A stretch of 64,000 nt of DNA from Rhodobacteraceae bacterium S2214 (GCA_025141675.1 CP081161.1:1214001-1278000), one strand, 5' to 3'; positions 44,204 through 53,127 are shown, numbered from the stretch's first letter. The notes: a model not told the origin generated them from the sequence alone. Program-made: numbers and translations.

Positions 44204-45502
44204 GTGCAGCGCAATCGATTCCTTGGCGACCTATTGTCCACATTGTTTGATCGTAACAGCACGTTGCGCAGCACGGATGACACGCGCGATATCTACGCCT
44301 TATGTCGCGCGCTTCTGTCGGCAGAAGGAAATGTTTCCGGACAGACATTGGCTGGAACGGTTCTAAGACGCTACCAATCACTGGACGATGCGGAAAAAGC
44401 TTCATTTTTCACGTTTCTGAATGATGAGCTTGATGTCGATACGGGCGCACTTTCCAGCTTGGTCCAGTCCTACGCGGATGACCCCACGCCCAAGAATTTC
44501 GAAGCCATGTCATTTGCCGCTGAACCCAAACGGCAGGAATTACTGCGACGGTTGAACCAGCCGGTTGGCGCGACGCAGATCATCGTCGGGATGCGGGTCG
44601 ATCTGCTGCGCATCTTGAAATCGCGCCCCGAACTGCAACGCACCAACCACGACTTTATCCATTTGTTCAGCAGCTGGTTTAATCGCGGGTTCTTGGTGTT
44701 GAAGGCCATCGATTGGGATACACCCGCTCGGTTGCTCGACAAAATTGTGGCTTATGAAGCGGTACATCAGATCAACGATTGGGATGATTTGCGTCGCAGG
44801 CTTTACCCTTCGGATCGCCGTTGCTTTGCGTTCTTCCATCCTGCAATGCCGGATGAACCGTTGATTTTTGTGGAGGTCGCGCTGACCGAAACGGTGCCGG
44901 GGTCCGTGACGAAACTACTGTCCGAAGTGCGTACGCCACTTGCCGCTGAAGATGCGAAAGTTGCGGTGTTTTATTCAATATCCAACTGCCAACGCGGGTT
45001 AACGGGGATTAGCTTTGGCAACCTTCTGATCAAACAGGTCGTCGCGGAATTGTCCCACGCATTTCCGCAATTGGAAGACTTCGTCACCCTGTCCCCCATA
45101 CCCGGCCTGAACCGCTGGTTGTCCACCCAAACGTCTAATCCCGATCATGGGCACATTGCGACAGCCATTCTGGACCAAAGTGCCGAACCGCAAGACATTC
45201 GCGCAATGGCGGCCCGATATCTTTTACATGCCAAACGTGACGACGGGATGCCCGTAGATCCCGTCACGCGGTTTCATTTGGGTAATGGCGCAGAGGTTTT
45301 TGATGTGCATGCGGATGCGGACACGTCTGCCAATGGCCTTGCCCAATCCAGCGGCGCTATGGTCAATTACAAATACGATTTGTCGCTCACCCAGCGGCAC
45401 CACGAAGATTTTGCCTTAAACGCAATCGTGACAGCTGCGAAGCCTGCGGTGGCACTGTCAAATTCAACGCTCTCAGCGAAGCCCAAGGAAGTCGCAACGT
45501 GA
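44204..45502 (+). CDS. Malonyl-CoA decarboxylase
   Basis: This 432-residue cytoplasmic enzyme converts malonyl-CoA to acetyl-CoA and CO2. It has the N-terminal helical domain (SLDDAEKASFFTFLNDELDV) and a C-terminal GNAT-like catalytic domain with CFAFFHPAMPDEPLIFVEVA, ISNCQRGLTGISFGNLLIKQ and the catalytic Ser/His region VTLSPIPGLNRWL. The start is GTG at 44204 with GGAGAG upstream. It overlaps the malonyl-CoA synthetase gene by 4 bp (GTGA). The pair equals the matA-matB arrangement for malonate use. Confidence 0.93.
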   Translation: MQRNRFLGDLLSTLFDRNSTLRSTDDTRDIYALCRALLSAEGNVSGQTLAGTVLRRYQSLDDAEKASFFTFLNDELDVDTGALSSLVQSYADDPTPKNFEAMSFAAEPKRQELLRRLNQPVGATQIIVGMRVDLLRILKSRPELQRTNHDFIHLFSSWFNRGFLVLKAIDWDTPARLLDKIVAYEAVHQINDWDDLRRRLYPSDRRCFAFFHPAMPDEPLIFVEVALTETVPGSVTKLLSEVRTPLAAEDAKVAVFYSISNCQRGLTGISFGNLLIKQVVAELSHAFPQLEDFVTLSPIPGLNRWLSTQTSNPDHGHIATAILDQSAEPQDIRAMAARYLLHAKRDDGMPVDPVTRFHLGNGAEVFDVHADADTSANGLAQSSGAMVNYKYDLSLTQRHHEDFALNAIVTAAKPAVALSNSTLSAKPKEVAT

Positions 45503-46989
45503 CCAATACCCTCTATGACGCGCTGATTGCGCCGCATGCTAAAAGTGATGCAACTTTCCTGACGCTCGATGATGGTCGCACCCTTAGTTTTGCCGATTTC
45601 ACCTGTCGGGTCGCGCAATTGGCGCATGTTTTGCATGATGCTGGCGTATCGGCTGGCGATCGGGTCTTGGTGCAGGCGCCGAAACTTCTGGATACCATCG
45701 CGCTTTATGGTGCGGCTGTTCAGACAGGTGCGGTCTATTTGCCGCTAAATACTGCCTACACGCAGTCTGAACTGGCTTATTTCATCGAAGACGCAGGACC
45801 CAAAGTGGTGGTCTGTGACGCAAGCAGCCAAGCAGAGGTAGCGTCGATTTGCGCGGATGGCACGACAATCCTAACGCTTGATGCAAAAGGGCAAGGAACG
45901 TTGTCTAAACAGGCGGATGCGAAATCAAAGACCTTTGAAACTGTGCCACGGGGGCCAGAAGATCTAGCTGCATTGCTTTACACGTCTGGCACCACGGGGC
46001 GGTCGAAAGGCGCAATGCTGTCGCATAAGAACCTGCTGTCGAACGCGCAAAGCCTGACAGATCTGTGGCAGATTAGCGCTGACGACCGCTTGATCCATGC
46101 CTTACCTATTTTCCATACACATGGGCTTTTTGTGGCGATGAACACGTCGTTGCTGGCGGGGGCACAGGTCCGGTTTATGACAGCTTTCGAAATTGATACG
46201 ATTATCGCTGAATTGCCCCAGTCGACGATGTTGATGGGTGTGCCGACGTTCTACACACGGCTACTTGGCGATGCGCGGCTGACGCGTGATCTGGTCGCCA
46301 ACATGCGTCTTTTTGTTTCGGGATCCGCACCACTGCTCGCTGAAACGCACACGGCTTTTGAAGACCGCACAGGACACCGTATTCTTGAACGATATGGGAT
46401 GACCGAAACCAACATGATCACGTCAAACCCCTTTGATGGGGATCGGATCGCAGGTACCGTCGGCTACGCGTTGCCGGGCACAGAGGTCGAAGTCACCGAT
46501 AACGGCACACCCGTTGCGGCGGGCGAAATCGGCATGATCGAAGTGCGCGGCGACAACGTGTTTCAAGGCTACTGGAAAATGCCGGAGAAAACGGCAGAAG
46601 AACTGCGCGACACTGGGTTCTTCATCACTGGTGATCTGGGTGTGAAGTCAGAGGATGGGCGCATTTCGATTGTCGGGCGCGAAAAAGATCTGATCATTTC
46701 GGGTGGCTACAACATTTACCCCAAAGAGATTGAAGATGTCATCAACGACATTGACGGCGTGCTTGAAAGCGCTGTGTTCGGCGTCCCGCATCCTGATTTT
46801 GGCGAAAGCGTTTTGGCGTCGGTGGTGCTCGAAAATACGGACGTGACCGCCGATGCGATTGCAGCGCAGGTTGAACCGAAACTGGCGCGTTTCAAACACC
46901 CGCGTCGCTACATGATCACCGACGCTTTGCCGCGCAATACAATGGGCAAGGTGCAAAAGAATGTGTTGCGTGCTGAAAATACGGACTGA
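45499..46989 (+). CDS. matB: Malonyl-CoA synthetase (MatB)
   Basis: This 496-residue AMP-forming ligase activates malonate with ATP and CoA. Motifs are YTSGTTGRSKGAMLSH (phosphate-binding loop), RYGMTETNMIT (adenine region), FITGDLGVKSEDGRISIVGR and the C-terminal lysine region PRNTMGKVQKNVL. The length and sequence style fit MatB. With the coupled decarboxylase it forms a malonate-to-acetyl-CoA module. No dedicated malonate carrier follows; the TRAP transporter about 4 kb upstream is a candidate. Confidence 0.92.
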   Translation: MTNTLYDALIAPHAKSDATFLTLDDGRTLSFADFTCRVAQLAHVLHDAGVSAGDRVLVQAPKLLDTIALYGAAVQTGAVYLPLNTAYTQSELAYFIEDAGPKVVVCDASSQAEVASICADGTTILTLDAKGQGTLSKQADAKSKTFETVPRGPEDLAALLYTSGTTGRSKGAMLSHKNLLSNAQSLTDLWQISADDRLIHALPIFHTHGLFVAMNTSLLAGAQVRFMTAFEIDTIIAELPQSTMLMGVPTFYTRLLGDARLTRDLVANMRLFVSGSAPLLAETHTAFEDRTGHRILERYGMTETNMITSNPFDGDRIAGTVGYALPGTEVEVTDNGTPVAAGEIGMIEVRGDNVFQGYWKMPEKTAEELRDTGFFITGDLGVKSEDGRISIVGREKDLIISGGYNIYPKEIEDVINDIDGVLESAVFGVPHPDFGESVLASVVLENTDVTADAIAAQVEPKLARFKHPRRYMITDALPRNTMGKVQKNVLRAENTD

Positions 46990-47019
46990 ATTAAGCGTCA
47001 CGTAGACACGCGCGAATGA

Positions 47020-47934
47020 TTACCTGCCAAACATGTAATCCGCAGCGACCGGATAGTGATCCGTCGGCCATTCGCCGTCAAACTTGCGTCGAAGAACAAC
47101 GGGTTCGCCAACCAGTTCAACCGCTCCCACACTGCCAATATGATCGATGGCGCCAAACAGGTTGATGCCTCTGTTCATGTGATAGGTCGCACCACGTACG
47201 GGCGCAAAATCGACACCGGCATCTGCAATGATGTTTGCGGTCTTGTCGCCTATGCGTGCGTTCAAATCACCCACGACAAAAAGCGTTTCACCCGCTGCGA
47301 TCCAAGGGGCAACGCGATCAGCAACCAACTGCGCTGATTGAAGGCGGTTTGATCGGCTGGCGTAGTCCGTATGGATATTCACAACGCGGAAATGATCGTT
47401 GGTTCTTTTGTCCTGAAAGATGGCCCATGATGCAAAAGCGGGAAATGATCCGTTAAAGGTGCGTGAATAGATGACATCCGGCGTGTCCGAGAAAAAGAAC
47501 CAGCCTTGGTCGACCAAGTCCAACTGTGTTGCGCGGTACAAGATGGGCTGTGTTGACGGAAATTCATTGGGATCGCCAACGGCCGCCGCGGCATAATCGG
47601 GATTGTTTTCAAGCAACCAGTCGAGCGTCAGGTTCGTATCCCCGTTACTGCCACGCGCAAAGCTTTCCATTTCCTGAAACGCAATGACGTCAGCGCCAAT
47701 TTCCTTAAAGGCAAGGTCTAACGGGCGCTTCCGGCGTTCCCAATCGGCGACCGACCACGGGCCGGTTTCTTTGCTCAGGATGATGTAATGCACATTGTAA
47801 GTCGCGATGCGCAGCGTTTCATCCGTTGCGGGAGGCAGCGCGGTTTCGCCGGAATTGCGCGCAATCTGGCAGCCGACAACGGTCAAGCATGTCAAAACAA
47901 GGCTGACGATAATCTTGGCAATTCGTTTGATCAT
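47020..47934 (-). CDS. Endonuclease/exonuclease/phosphatase-fold lipoprotein
   Basis: This 304-residue protein has a lipoprotein signal (MIKRIAKIIVSLVLTCLTVV followed by GC, lipobox VVGC), so it is anchored in the outer or inner membrane facing the periplasm. The EEP fold is complete: RIATYNVHYI (metal Asn), VIAFQEMESFARG (Glu), VNIHTDYASRSNR, VVGDLNARIGDKT (Asp/Asn) and DHYPVAADYMF (Asp-His). It could be a phosphodiesterase or extracellular nuclease; the substrate is unknown. It is monocistronic and convergent with matB. Confidence 0.88.
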   Translation of the reverse strand: MIKRIAKIIVSLVLTCLTVVGCQIARNSGETALPPATDETLRIATYNVHYIILSKETGPWSVADWERRKRPLDLAFKEIGADVIAFQEMESFARGSNGDTNLTLDWLLENNPDYAAAAVGDPNEFPSTQPILYRATQLDLVDQGWFFFSDTPDVIYSRTFNGSFPAFASWAIFQDKRTNDHFRVVNIHTDYASRSNRLQSAQLVADRVAPWIAAGETLFVVGDLNARIGDKTANIIADAGVDFAPVRGATYHMNRGINLFGAIDHIGSVGAVELVGEPVVLRRKFDGEWPTDHYPVAADYMFGR

Positions 47935-48009
47935 GGGGCGGCTTCTTTCGTGTTTGTCTTGCCCCGTTTATCGCGTCGATAGCCTTGCGCACAGGCAAAT
48001 TCGCTTTGC

Positions 48010-48027
48010 TTACAAAAATGTAATGTT
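48010..48027. promoter_or_regulatory. cop-box-like inverted repeat, probable response-regulator site (site 1)
   Basis: TTACA-AAAA-TGTAATGTT lies 64 bp before the flavoprotein-response regulator-kinase operon. The same motif with one G/T change in each flank recurs at 51463-51480. It matches the published Pseudomonas cop box TGACANNNNTGTNAT at nearly all positions. Confidence 0.65.
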
Positions 48028-48090
48028 GCGGCAAGCCCGAGGCAAAGATCAACGCCTAGGTCATTCCAATCCAATCAGAAGGGACATGGA

Positions 48091-49452
48091 ATGGGCTTGG
48101 GATTATCGTCAGCGAAAAAGAGACTGAAACAAACAGGTTCGCTGGTCTGGCTATGTGTCATCGTGCTTGCACAAGTCGCAATCGTCGCGCCGTTTGTGCC
48201 TATTAGCAATATATTGCCTGCAAGTTTTGGTGCGTTAACGCTGACCGCGTTGGCGGCGGCGTTGGTGCTTGCCGCGAGATGGCGGGTTGTCGACACGATC
48301 CTTGGTGGTCCGGACAAAAGTTATGAAGCGCACCGCGCAGCAGGTATCTTGTCGATGATTGGTTTGTCGGGGCACTGGGCTCTGGCGTCATCCGTGGGGC
48401 GGGGGATTTTCCCGCCGCTTGCCGAAACTGGCGAAGCCGCCGGCGTCGTTGCAGCCTACGCCATGCTCATCTTGGCGGCGGTGTCTGCGTTGAAGATGAT
48501 CCCCTATCATATCTGGAAAGCCAGCCATTGGCTGATGGGTCCGATGTTCCTAATCGCCGTCTATCACACATTTCTAGCCGCCACGCCGCTTGCGACATTC
48601 AGCGCCCCTTGGATTTACCTTGCCGCTGTTAGCGTTCTGGGTCTGATCGCATGGGGCCGAACATTATCGCGGCGCAAACGTGGCGTGACCACAGTGTCCG
48701 TCGTAGATGTGAACACGGTGGGGCATGCCATCGAATTGACTGTCGCCGCTGACCATCCTTTGCAGGACTACCGTCCGGGACAATTTGCGACATTACGCGA
48801 TCCGTCTCTTGGGGAAGAACGCCATCCATTCACAATCGCAGGTGGCACCGGTCGGCAACGTAAGTTCGGGATTGCGGCTGGTGGGGATTGGACGCGAAAT
48901 TTGGTGGACCACATCCGTGCAGGCGACACATTGGAATTAGGATCACCAGAAGGGCGCTTCTATCCAAAAATCGCCGACAACCGCCCTGCGCAAATGTGGG
49001 TTGCGGGCGGTATCGGCGTGACGCCTTTTCTGGCGGCTCTTGAGGCGATGAAACCTGATGACGGCGCAGGTGTGACAATGATCTATTGCTACCGTGGGCA
49101 AAACACGGCTGTGGGGTTGGCTGCCTTGCGTCTCCACGCGGATAGACTGCCGCAACTCACCCTAATCGAAGCGGACAGCAGCGCGGCGGGGCGCCTAACA
49201 CTGGATCAAGTCCAGTCTGTGATTGGCCAGATGCCCAAAGGGGCAGCTTTGTTCATGTGTGGATCAGAGCAATTGAAGGCAATGATTGCAACGGTTTGGT
49301 GCGACGTGGGGCAGACGGGGCGTATCCATACCGAGGCCTTCGATTTCAGGAACGCGTGGCATGTTTCTGACCTTTGGACGTCAGCACGTAGCGTGCTGAG
49401 GATGCTTTCGACTACTTTCGTGCCACTGGTCCCGCGTGGATTTAGGCGTTAA
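48091..49452 (+). CDS. Ferric reductase-like transmembrane flavoprotein
   Basis: This 453-residue membrane oxidoreductase of the ferric reductase/NOX type has an N-terminal region of about six helices with candidate heme His residues (GLSGHWALAS, HIWKASHWLMGP, AVYHTFLAATP). The C-terminal half holds the FAD domain (RHPFTIAGG) and the NAD(P) domain (MWVAGGIGVTPFLAALEAMK, ending with the CGSEQLKAMI motif). It would move electrons from NAD(P)H across the membrane, possibly to metal. AAGGGA precedes the ATG at 48091. It is followed by an OmpR-type two-component system and sits behind a cop-box-like site. Confidence 0.88.
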   Translation: MGLGLSSAKKRLKQTGSLVWLCVIVLAQVAIVAPFVPISNILPASFGALTLTALAAALVLAARWRVVDTILGGPDKSYEAHRAAGILSMIGLSGHWALASSVGRGIFPPLAETGEAAGVVAAYAMLILAAVSALKMIPYHIWKASHWLMGPMFLIAVYHTFLAATPLATFSAPWIYLAAVSVLGLIAWGRTLSRRKRGVTTVSVVDVNTVGHAIELTVAADHPLQDYRPGQFATLRDPSLGEERHPFTIAGGTGRQRKFGIAAGGDWTRNLVDHIRAGDTLELGSPEGRFYPKIADNRPAQMWVAGGIGVTPFLAALEAMKPDDGAGVTMIYCYRGQNTAVGLAALRLHADRLPQLTLIEADSSAAGRLTLDQVQSVIGQMPKGAALFMCGSEQLKAMIATVWCDVGQTGRIHTEAFDFRNAWHVSDLWTSARSVLRMLSTTFVPLVPRGFRR

Positions 49453-49481
49453 GCCTGATCCGTGAACCCGGAGAAAACACT

Positions 49482-50165
49482 GTGAAAATCCTGCTTTTGG
49501 AAGATGATCAAGAGATTGGTAGTTGGGTCCGTGATGGCCTTTCAAAGGCGGGTCACGTCGTCGATTGGGTGACCGACGGCAAAGATGCGTTGGTCATGGC
49601 CACCACGCAGGATTTTGACGTGATGGTGTTGGACCGGATGACGCCGGGTCTGGACGGTATGTCTGTTCTGAAGGCTGTGCGCGCATCCAAGAATACGACG
49701 CCCGCGCTGTTTCTCACGGCATTGTCCGACATTGATGATCGTGTCGAAGGATTACAGGCTGGTGCTGACGACTACCTTCCCAAACCCTTCGCGCTGACCG
49801 AATTGGAAGCGCGTGTCGCCGCACTTGGCCGTCGGGCACAACCAGCCCAAACGGCTGAAGCGACGTCTTTGAATGTTGGCGACATTGCACTGGATTTGTT
49901 GAAGCAAAGCTGTACGCGACAGGGCCAGCATATTGATTTGAACACCAAGGAATTCAGACTTCTCGAAGCATTCATGCGGGCAAAGGGTCGCGTTTTGACG
50001 CGCAACATGTTGTTGGAAAAGGTCTGGGACATGAATTTTGACCCGACCACAAGCGTCGTAGAAACCCACGTCAGCCGCTTGCGTGGTAAGATTGAAAAGC
50101 CGTTTGGCGATACCGTGATAAGGACGATCCGAGGTGCTGGATATATTTTCGACCCTCAAGGCTAG
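49482..50165 (+). CDS. OmpR/PhoB family response regulator (QseB/CopR-like)
   Basis: This 227-residue regulator has a receiver domain with acidic pair D8-D9, phospho-acceptor D51 (FDVMVLDRMTPGLDGMS) and K101 (DDYLPKPFALTE), then a winged-helix DNA-binding domain (LNTKEFRLLEAFMRAKGRVL, ending VIRTIRGAGYIFDP). The start is GTG at 49482 with CGGAG upstream. The kinase gene starts inside its 3' end. Paired cop-box-like motifs upstream of this operon and the next transcription unit are its likely binding sites. Confidence 0.92.
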   Translation: MKILLLEDDQEIGSWVRDGLSKAGHVVDWVTDGKDALVMATTQDFDVMVLDRMTPGLDGMSVLKAVRASKNTTPALFLTALSDIDDRVEGLQAGADDYLPKPFALTELEARVAALGRRAQPAQTAEATSLNVGDIALDLLKQSCTRQGQHIDLNTKEFRLLEAFMRAKGRVLTRNMLLEKVWDMNFDPTTSVVETHVSRLRGKIEKPFGDTVIRTIRGAGYIFDPQG

Positions 50166-51459
50166 CGCAGCCCGCATCTGGCGGATGACAGCGCTGCGGC
50201 AAACGGTGCTTTTGACTGGCGTGTTCATAATCGTGCTGGTCGGGGCTGGGATCATCGCGGCAATCGAAGTCCGCGAAGAAATGTCTAGACGGGCCGATGA
50301 TCGTATCGAACGCCGCCATATCCAGATCGTGCGCGACGTGGCCGCTGGTGAATTCGATCTCAAAGACCTGCGCAATACCGGACTGGAACGGTTTCTCTTC
50401 ACGCCAGAAACGGCATCGCAAGACCGAAGTCTCAGGCGGCAAGGGTTCTTTACCGATCAGCGGCTTTTGCCACGCAGGCGCGATGATGACAGCGTTTGGA
50501 TGTTTTATGGTGGGGCAGTGTCGGGCGGTTGGCTAGTTGTTGGGCAGAACATTGGTGAATTCGCAATCTTTGATGAAGTTTTAGCCCAAGCATTCCTCTG
50601 GGTCGGGACGTTGGCCGCGATTGTCGCGTTGGTGTTTGGGCTGCTGTTTGGCTGGCGCAGCCAACGGCGGATCACGGCCATCTCAGCGGTGCTTGATCAA
50701 GCGGCGCAAGGCGATTTATCCGCGCGGGTGCATGCCAAGGGCCAAGAAGACGACCTGAAAGTGCTTGGTGATCAGGTGGACGATGCCATTGCTCGGATTG
50801 ATGTGCTGCTGGTGCAGGCGCGCAGCTTTTCGGCCAATATCGCGCATGATCTCAAGACGCCGCTGACACGGTTACGCATACGACTTGAAACCGCGCTGAC
50901 AGGTGATGGCGATCCGATTGATGGGATCGGCGCGGCGTTGGAACAAACCGACCGTGTCATGTCGATATTTGATGCAATTCTGCAGCTCGGGAAACTGGAT
51001 TCCGGTGCCATGAAACAGACCTTCGCTCCTGTCGACCTTGCGGCCGTTGCGACCGAACTGGCCGAAACCTATGCACCGGTGGTCGAGGATAGCGGACGAC
51101 ATTTTTCAACCCAGATTTCCACAGTTGAGATTAACGGCGACCGTGTGTTGTTGACGCAATTCTTGGCTAATCTGATCGAAAACGCATTGCGGCACACGCC
51201 CGAAGGATCATCTATGGTTCTTGTCGCCAATACGCACGAACTTGGCCTCATGGATGACGGTCCAGGCATACCCGCAGCAGAACGGGATCGCGCGTTGGAA
51301 CCATTGTACAGGTTGGAAAAAAGCCGCACGACCGAAGGGGCAGGGCTCGGGCTTGCCTTGGCCGCAAAGATCGCAGATTTGCATGATGCCCGTATCGATC
51401 TGTCCGATAATCCTGCAGGGCAGGGGTTGTTTGCCCGCATGATTTTTAACAAAAAATGA
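50134..51459 (+). CDS. Sensor histidine kinase (two-component partner)
   Basis: This 441-residue inner-membrane kinase, counted from the GTG at 50134, has TM1 at ~23-44, a periplasmic sensor of ~105 residues, TM2 at ~155-173, HAMP, then the H-box SANIAHDLKTPLTRLRIRLE with H238, an N-box NLIENALRHTPEG and a G-box GAGLGLALAAKIA. It overlaps the response regulator by 32 bp; an ATG at 50185 is the alternative start. The sensor loop is rich in Arg and Asp (LLPRRRDDDSVWMFYGG) and may bind a metal or cation, which is inference. Confidence 0.9.
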   Translation: MLDIFSTLKASAARIWRMTALRQTVLLTGVFIIVLVGAGIIAAIEVREEMSRRADDRIERRHIQIVRDVAAGEFDLKDLRNTGLERFLFTPETASQDRSLRRQGFFTDQRLLPRRRDDDSVWMFYGGAVSGGWLVVGQNIGEFAIFDEVLAQAFLWVGTLAAIVALVFGLLFGWRSQRRITAISAVLDQAAQGDLSARVHAKGQEDDLKVLGDQVDDAIARIDVLLVQARSFSANIAHDLKTPLTRLRIRLETALTGDGDPIDGIGAALEQTDRVMSIFDAILQLGKLDSGAMKQTFAPVDLAAVATELAETYAPVVEDSGRHFSTQISTVEINGDRVLLTQFLANLIENALRHTPEGSSMVLVANTHELGLMDDGPGIPAAERDRALEPLYRLEKSRTTEGAGLGLALAAKIADLHDARIDLSDNPAGQGLFARMIFNKK

Positions 51460-51462
51460 ACC

Positions 51463-51480
51463 TGACAAAAATGTAAGGTT
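51463..51480. promoter_or_regulatory. cop-box-like inverted repeat, probable response-regulator site (site 2)
   Basis: TGACA-AAAA-TGTAAGGTT lies 68 bp before the small membrane protein/EF-hand unit and starts 4 bp after the kinase stop. It shares 16 of 18 bases with site 1 at 48010-48027, and the distance to the start codon is nearly the same (63 versus 68 bp). Confidence 0.65.
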
Positions 51481-51548
51481 CGCGCCAAGCAACCGTCATC
51501 TCCACCCTCCAAATGTCTTTCATCGCAACAACAGATGGAAAGACAAAA

Positions 51549-51788
51549 ATGGAAAAGTTCAAAACATACGCAGCAACTGCAGGGGCCGCACTGGTCGCAG
51601 TGCTCATCGCGCCTTTTGTCGCCGTATTTGGGCTGACCATGCTGGGCCTCGCCTTTGGCATGTCGATCCTGATGACCGTTGCGATGATCGCCATTGCTTG
51701 GCGCAATCAACCTCAGTGCAACACTGATCAACCTCGGGCGGCTTCGCCCGATACACAGGCCGACGCATCTGATGCGCAGCCTGCCTAA
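51549..51788 (+). CDS. Small membrane protein, unknown function
   Basis: This 79-residue protein starts at the ATG at 51549 (GGAAAG upstream), beginning MEKFKTYAATAGAALVAVLI. Two hydrophobic helices (~8-30 and ~32-50) are followed by a hydrophilic tail rich in Asp, Gln and Ala. I recognise no family. It follows the second cop-box-like site and precedes the EF-hand gene by 28 bp, so it is probably induced by the two-component system. Confidence 0.7.
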   Translation: MEKFKTYAATAGAALVAVLIAPFVAVFGLTMLGLAFGMSILMTVAMIAIAWRNQPQCNTDQPRAASPDTQADASDAQPA

Positions 51789-51816
51789 CTCCCAACCCAA
51801 CCTTAAGGAAATCAAA

Positions 51817-52356
51817 ATGAAAACCGAAAAAATGATCCCCGCTACGTTTCTTGCCGTTGCTTTGACACTGACAGGTATCGGTATGGCAGGCGCACAAACC
51901 GCTGACACAAACGTTGTTACTGAACAGGCGGAAACATCTGTTGATGGTCAAGTGACGCGTGCTGATCATCGGGGCGACCGCGATCATGGTCGTGACCGTG
52001 GCGAACGTCGCGGCGGCGGCATGGCATTCGGCGCGCTGCTGAACGATGCAAATGATGACGGTGCGATCACGCAAGACGAAATCGATTTGTTCCGCACCGC
52101 ACTGGTTGCTGGTGCAGATGCATCCGGTGAAGGCGATATCTCAATCGACGAATTCCAGTCTATCTATCTGGAACTGATGCAAGAACGGGTCGCTCATAGT
52201 TTCGAACGCCTTGATGCGGATGACGATGGTCAAATCACCCAAGCCGAAATGGACGAGAAATTCGGCGACATTGTCGAACGGATGGACCGCAATGATGACG
52301 GTGCGTTGACAGAAGATGATCGCGGACACCGTAAAAATGGTCGCGATCGTTCGTAA
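51817..52356 (+). CDS. Exported EF-hand protein
   Basis: This 179-residue periplasmic protein starts at the ATG at 51817 (AAGGA upstream) with signal peptide MKTEKMIPATFLAVALTLTG (cleavage near GAQ). Four EF-hand loops are visible: residues 77-88 (DANDDGAITQDE), 101-112 (DASGEGDISIDE), 133-144 (DADDDGQITQAE) and 157-168 (DRNDDGALTEDD, last ligand Asp instead of Glu). Between signal and EF hands lies a His/Arg/Asp-rich stretch (HRGDRDHGRDRGERRGGG), a possible metal-binding segment. It probably binds calcium or another divalent cation and ends at a rho-independent terminator. Confidence 0.88.
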   Translation: MKTEKMIPATFLAVALTLTGIGMAGAQTADTNVVTEQAETSVDGQVTRADHRGDRDHGRDRGERRGGGMAFGALLNDANDDGAITQDEIDLFRTALVAGADASGEGDISIDEFQSIYLELMQERVAHSFERLDADDDGQITQAEMDEKFGDIVERMDRNDDGALTEDDRGHRKNGRDRS

Positions 52357-52375
52357 GACATCCATCAATACGGGG

Positions 52376-52402
52376 AAGGGCTGCCAAATTGGCGGCCCTT
52401 TT
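52376..52402 (+). terminator. Rho-independent terminator after the EF-hand gene
   Basis: AAGGGCTGCC (52376-52385) pairs with GGCGGCCCTT (52391-52400), with one G-U pair and a 5-nt loop, and runs into TTTT. It starts 19 bp after the EF-hand stop. Confidence 0.85.
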
Positions 52403-52473
52403 CACATGTGTGGCTTGCAATCTAAGACACTTGTGCAGCGGTGCCCCATGGACGCATTTAGTGTAAATTGCTA

Positions 52474-52491
52474 TGTCATAGATTAATGACA
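52474..52491. promoter_or_regulatory. PpsR/CrtJ-like box TGTC-N10-GACA upstream of bphO-bphP
   Basis: TGTCATAGATTAATGACA is a perfect 6+6 inverted repeat that fits the PpsR/CrtJ consensus TGTN12ACA. It is 66 bp before the heme oxygenase start. PpsR controls photosynthesis and bacteriophytochrome genes in several phototrophic alphaproteobacteria. No ppsR gene is in the window. Confidence 0.6.
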
Positions 52492-52557
52492 ACTGCACGG
52501 CGTCATGAAAGTTGTCTCCTCTCATCGAAGCGACACCCCGCGCGACTTCGCTTCCAT

Positions 52558-53127
52558 ATGGTTTCTACTTTGCCTCAAGACTTCCGAAATATTCTACGTC
52601 AAGAAACGCGTGTTGCGCATGATCAGCTAGATCATCATTTCACTCAAATCGATATCGCTAGCCGGGATGGCCTTAAGGCTTTCGTTGACGTTCATTTGGC
52701 TTGTTTTCAGATGATGCAAGCGCGACTGCGGTCCCCGAATTTGTCTGCTGCGACGTTGCAGGACATGATCAATGGTCTTGCTTTGGATGCAGTGGTGCTT
52801 GGCCTTGATCACCCCGTCGATGCACCCGCGCTTGAGCACCAGATCGACCCTTTGGCGATCGACTATTTGGTCGCTGGATCAAGATTGGGGTCAAAGGTTT
52901 TGTCGCGGCGCTGGGCCCAATCGCAAGATCCGTTGGTTCAGAATGCTAAGACGTATTTCAGCCAGCCCAGCGACCCGACTTTGTGGCCGGCTACATGTCG
53001 CGCCCTGTCTGACATCCCTGTTGCGCATGCGCGTGCTGCGTATATTGTAAAAGACGCGAGAACGCTTTTTCAGTTATTTATCTCGGAATCCGAAAACGTT
53101 GCTTCAAGAAAGGATGCAACCCTTTGA
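52558..53127 (+). CDS. bphO: Biliverdin-producing heme oxygenase (BphO)
   Basis: This 189-residue helical protein starts at the ATG at 52558. The proximal-heme-His region reads RQETRVAHDQLDHHFTQ with H21, as in bacterial BphO/HemO. It opens heme to biliverdin IX-alpha, the chromophore of the adjacent phytochrome. The two genes overlap by 4 bp (TTGA), so enzyme and receptor are made together. The distal helix is less conserved (DYLVAGSRLGSKVLSRRW, the GSRLGS motif). The ribosome site is weak. Confidence 0.9.
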   Translation: MVSTLPQDFRNILRQETRVAHDQLDHHFTQIDIASRDGLKAFVDVHLACFQMMQARLRSPNLSAATLQDMINGLALDAVVLGLDHPVDAPALEHQIDPLAIDYLVAGSRLGSKVLSRRWAQSQDPLVQNAKTYFSQPSDPTLWPATCRALSDIPVAHARAAYIVKDARTLFQLFISESENVASRKDATL

